Of a stretch of 64,000 nt of DNA, positions 63,147 through 64,000 are shown in pieces. Below the pieces are notes generated by a model. It ran no database searches. It was not told where the DNA came from and worked only from the letters and a program-made list of their open reading frames with translations. Numbering within the stretch: position 1 is the stretch's first letter; each line of letters starts with the position of its first letter. Made by a program: the position numbers and the translations under genes. The DNA comes from Sinorhizobium numidicum (GTDB lineage Bacteria > Pseudomonadota > Alphaproteobacteria > Rhizobiales > Rhizobiaceae): the NCBI RefSeq assembly GCF_029892045.1, contig NZ_CP120367.1:186001-250000 (forward strand). Reading direction: 5' to 3'.

Positions 63147-64000
63147 ATGGCATCGGAAGGCATAACGGACTCGCGCGGGTACAAACCATTTCTGCCGATG
63201 GTCCTCTCCTATATGGCCTCCAGCGGTAGTCTGGTCCTCGGGTCCGTGGCGCAGCTCCTCACCTTCTCCATTCTCGCCCGCTGGCTCGGCGTTCATGAAT
63301 TCAGCGCCTTCGTCGCCATTACGGCCGTCGCCAACATAGCGGTCCACCTGTGCGGCCTCGGAGCCATGGAATCCCTCGTGCGCCGCGTTGCCCGCGATCA
63401 TGCCATCTATCCGCAAATGCTCGGGCACAATATTCTTTTGACGGCGGCAAGCGGACTCGTGCTGGTCCTGATCGGCGCCGGCGTCCTGCCGATCTTCTTT
63501 ACGCTGTCGCCGGATCCGGTCACGAATTTCGTAGTGATCGCGCTGATGCTGATCACCAACATCGTCCTGGTGCGGATCATCGTTCTGATCGAGCAGATCT
63601 TCATCGCCCACTCCGATTTCTCGTCCGCGAACAAGGTCGTCGTCGCCTTTGCCGTGGCGCGGACGGTTGCGGCCGCGCTCGCCTGCATCGTCTTTGGCGT
63701 TTCGACCATCGCGTCTTGGGCCATATGGCAGTTCGTATGTCACGTGCTTTTGGCAGCGGTCTGCATGCGGGCTATCGGCGGGCTGGGCGAACCCCGTTAT
63801 TGCATCCTGCGGGAGGAATTGCCGCAGGGCCTCTATTTCAGCATTCCGTTCATCCTGCGCGCGCTGCGGCAGAACGCCGACCTGCTGGTGCTGAGCCTCG
63901 TCACCACGGCTGAGATCGTCTCGAGCTACAGTGTCGCGCGACGGATGCTGGAGAGCAGCTATCTTTCGGTCGAGGCGCTCAACCGCCTGATCTATCCGGG
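63147..64000 (+). CDS. Polysaccharide flippase (Wzx/MATE-like), 3' end beyond window
   Basis: The frame from the ATG at 63147 stays open to the window edge, about 284 residues. Repeated hydrophobic helices: ASSGSLVLGSVAQLLTFSILARW, FSAFVAITAVANIAVHLCGL, LLTAASGLVLVLIGAGVLPIFF and the charged EEMPQGLYFSIPFILRALRQNADLLVLS-like segment characteristic of oligosaccharide flippases. It probably translocates lipid-linked repeat units, linking this block to surface polysaccharide export. A fair start (AGGGCAGAG upstream) is used; it is divergent from the methyltransferase gene across 213 bp. Confidence 0.82.
   Translation, partial: MASEGITDSRGYKPFLPMVLSYMASSGSLVLGSVAQLLTFSILARWLGVHEFSAFVAITAVANIAVHLCGLGAMESLVRRVARDHAIYPQMLGHNILLTAASGLVLVLIGAGVLPIFFTLSPDPVTNFVVIALMLITNIVLVRIIVLIEQIFIAHSDFSSANKVVVAFAVARTVAAALACIVFGVSTIASWAIWQFVCHVLLAAVCMRAIGGLGEPRYCILREELPQGLYFSIPFILRALRQNADLLVLSLVTTAEIVSSYSVARRMLESSYLSVEALNRLIYP

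Noticed and set aside
1..64000. CRISPR array or integron attC array
   Set aside because: Repeats are kilobases apart with gene modules between them; no regularly spaced short repeats, cas genes, integrase or attC-like R-box pairs were seen.

Overview
The window looks like a replicon segment of an alphaproteobacterium of the Rhizobiales, most likely a Sinorhizobium/Ensifer-type rhizobium. This rests on high-GC coding with strongly GC-biased third positions, a MucR/Ros-family regulator, a NnrU-like membrane protein, many ABC solute importers with LysR/Lrp/SorC/AraC regulators, and an asparagine-synthase/ACP/ligase/flippase surface-polysaccharide block. The taxonomic call is inference. No rRNA, complete tRNA, CRISPR array or intact transposase was found.

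Layout. 1-10.5 kb: an envelope block with an RND tripartite efflux operon on the minus strand (pump cut by the window edge, adaptor, NodT-type outer membrane factor), a patatin-like lipoprotein, a MipA/OmpV-type porin-like protein and a divergent OmpR-type two-component pair. TTAAG-type half sites spaced 10 or 20 bp lie in both promoter regions and suggest one regulon. 10.6-12.5 kb: small hypothetical genes and a RelB-like antitoxin followed by a frameshifted toxin. 13.1-24.6 kb: a nine-gene plus-strand sugar or polyol catabolic operon (ribose-type ABC importer, SorC regulator, aldo/keto reductase, GlpD-like dehydrogenase, class I aldolase, FGGY kinase, GMC oxidoreductase). 25.4-33.0 kb: a minus-strand amino-acid operon (Lrp regulator, solute-binding protein, Asp/Glu-racemase-like protein, permease, ATPase, D-amino-acid dehydrogenase-like oxidase) with a LysR gene and a ThDP enzyme. 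33.5-36.1 kb: an MhqD/MhqO-like quinone detoxification pair with a divergent LysR gene. 36.4-46.8 kb: three tandem AraC genes, then a co-directional run of YcaC-like hydrolase, XapX protein, Tat-exported amidohydrolase, DoxX, MFS_3 transporter, frameshifted metallo-beta-lactamase fold protein and alpha/beta hydrolase. 46.9-47.7 kb: gene fragments. 48.3-50.1 kb: a TauE exporter and a decayed LysR gene. 50.6-55.8 kb: gamma-glutamyltransferase, NnrU, small regulators, MucR and small ORFs. 56.2-64 kb: an asparagine synthase, ACP, acyl ligase and NAD-synthase-like operon, a convergent GNAT/HemK-like pair, and a flippase cut by the window edge.

The most unusual structure is a direct-repeat family with a core of about 46 bp (central GATCGCATAATGTAT, ends GTTCCCG and CGGGAAC). 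Clear copies lie at 11733, 24657, 33223, 47937 and 50355, with a degenerate cluster at 12721-12830. All copies have the same orientation, lie between genes and sit at module boundaries, so the accessory region reads like a string of cassettes divided by one site. The core resembles the XerC arm plus central region of dif, but no second Xer arm is visible. Two copies share a further segment, and two are followed by a conserved tail ending in a tRNA T-loop-like sequence. Most of the broken genes lie in or next to these boundary regions.
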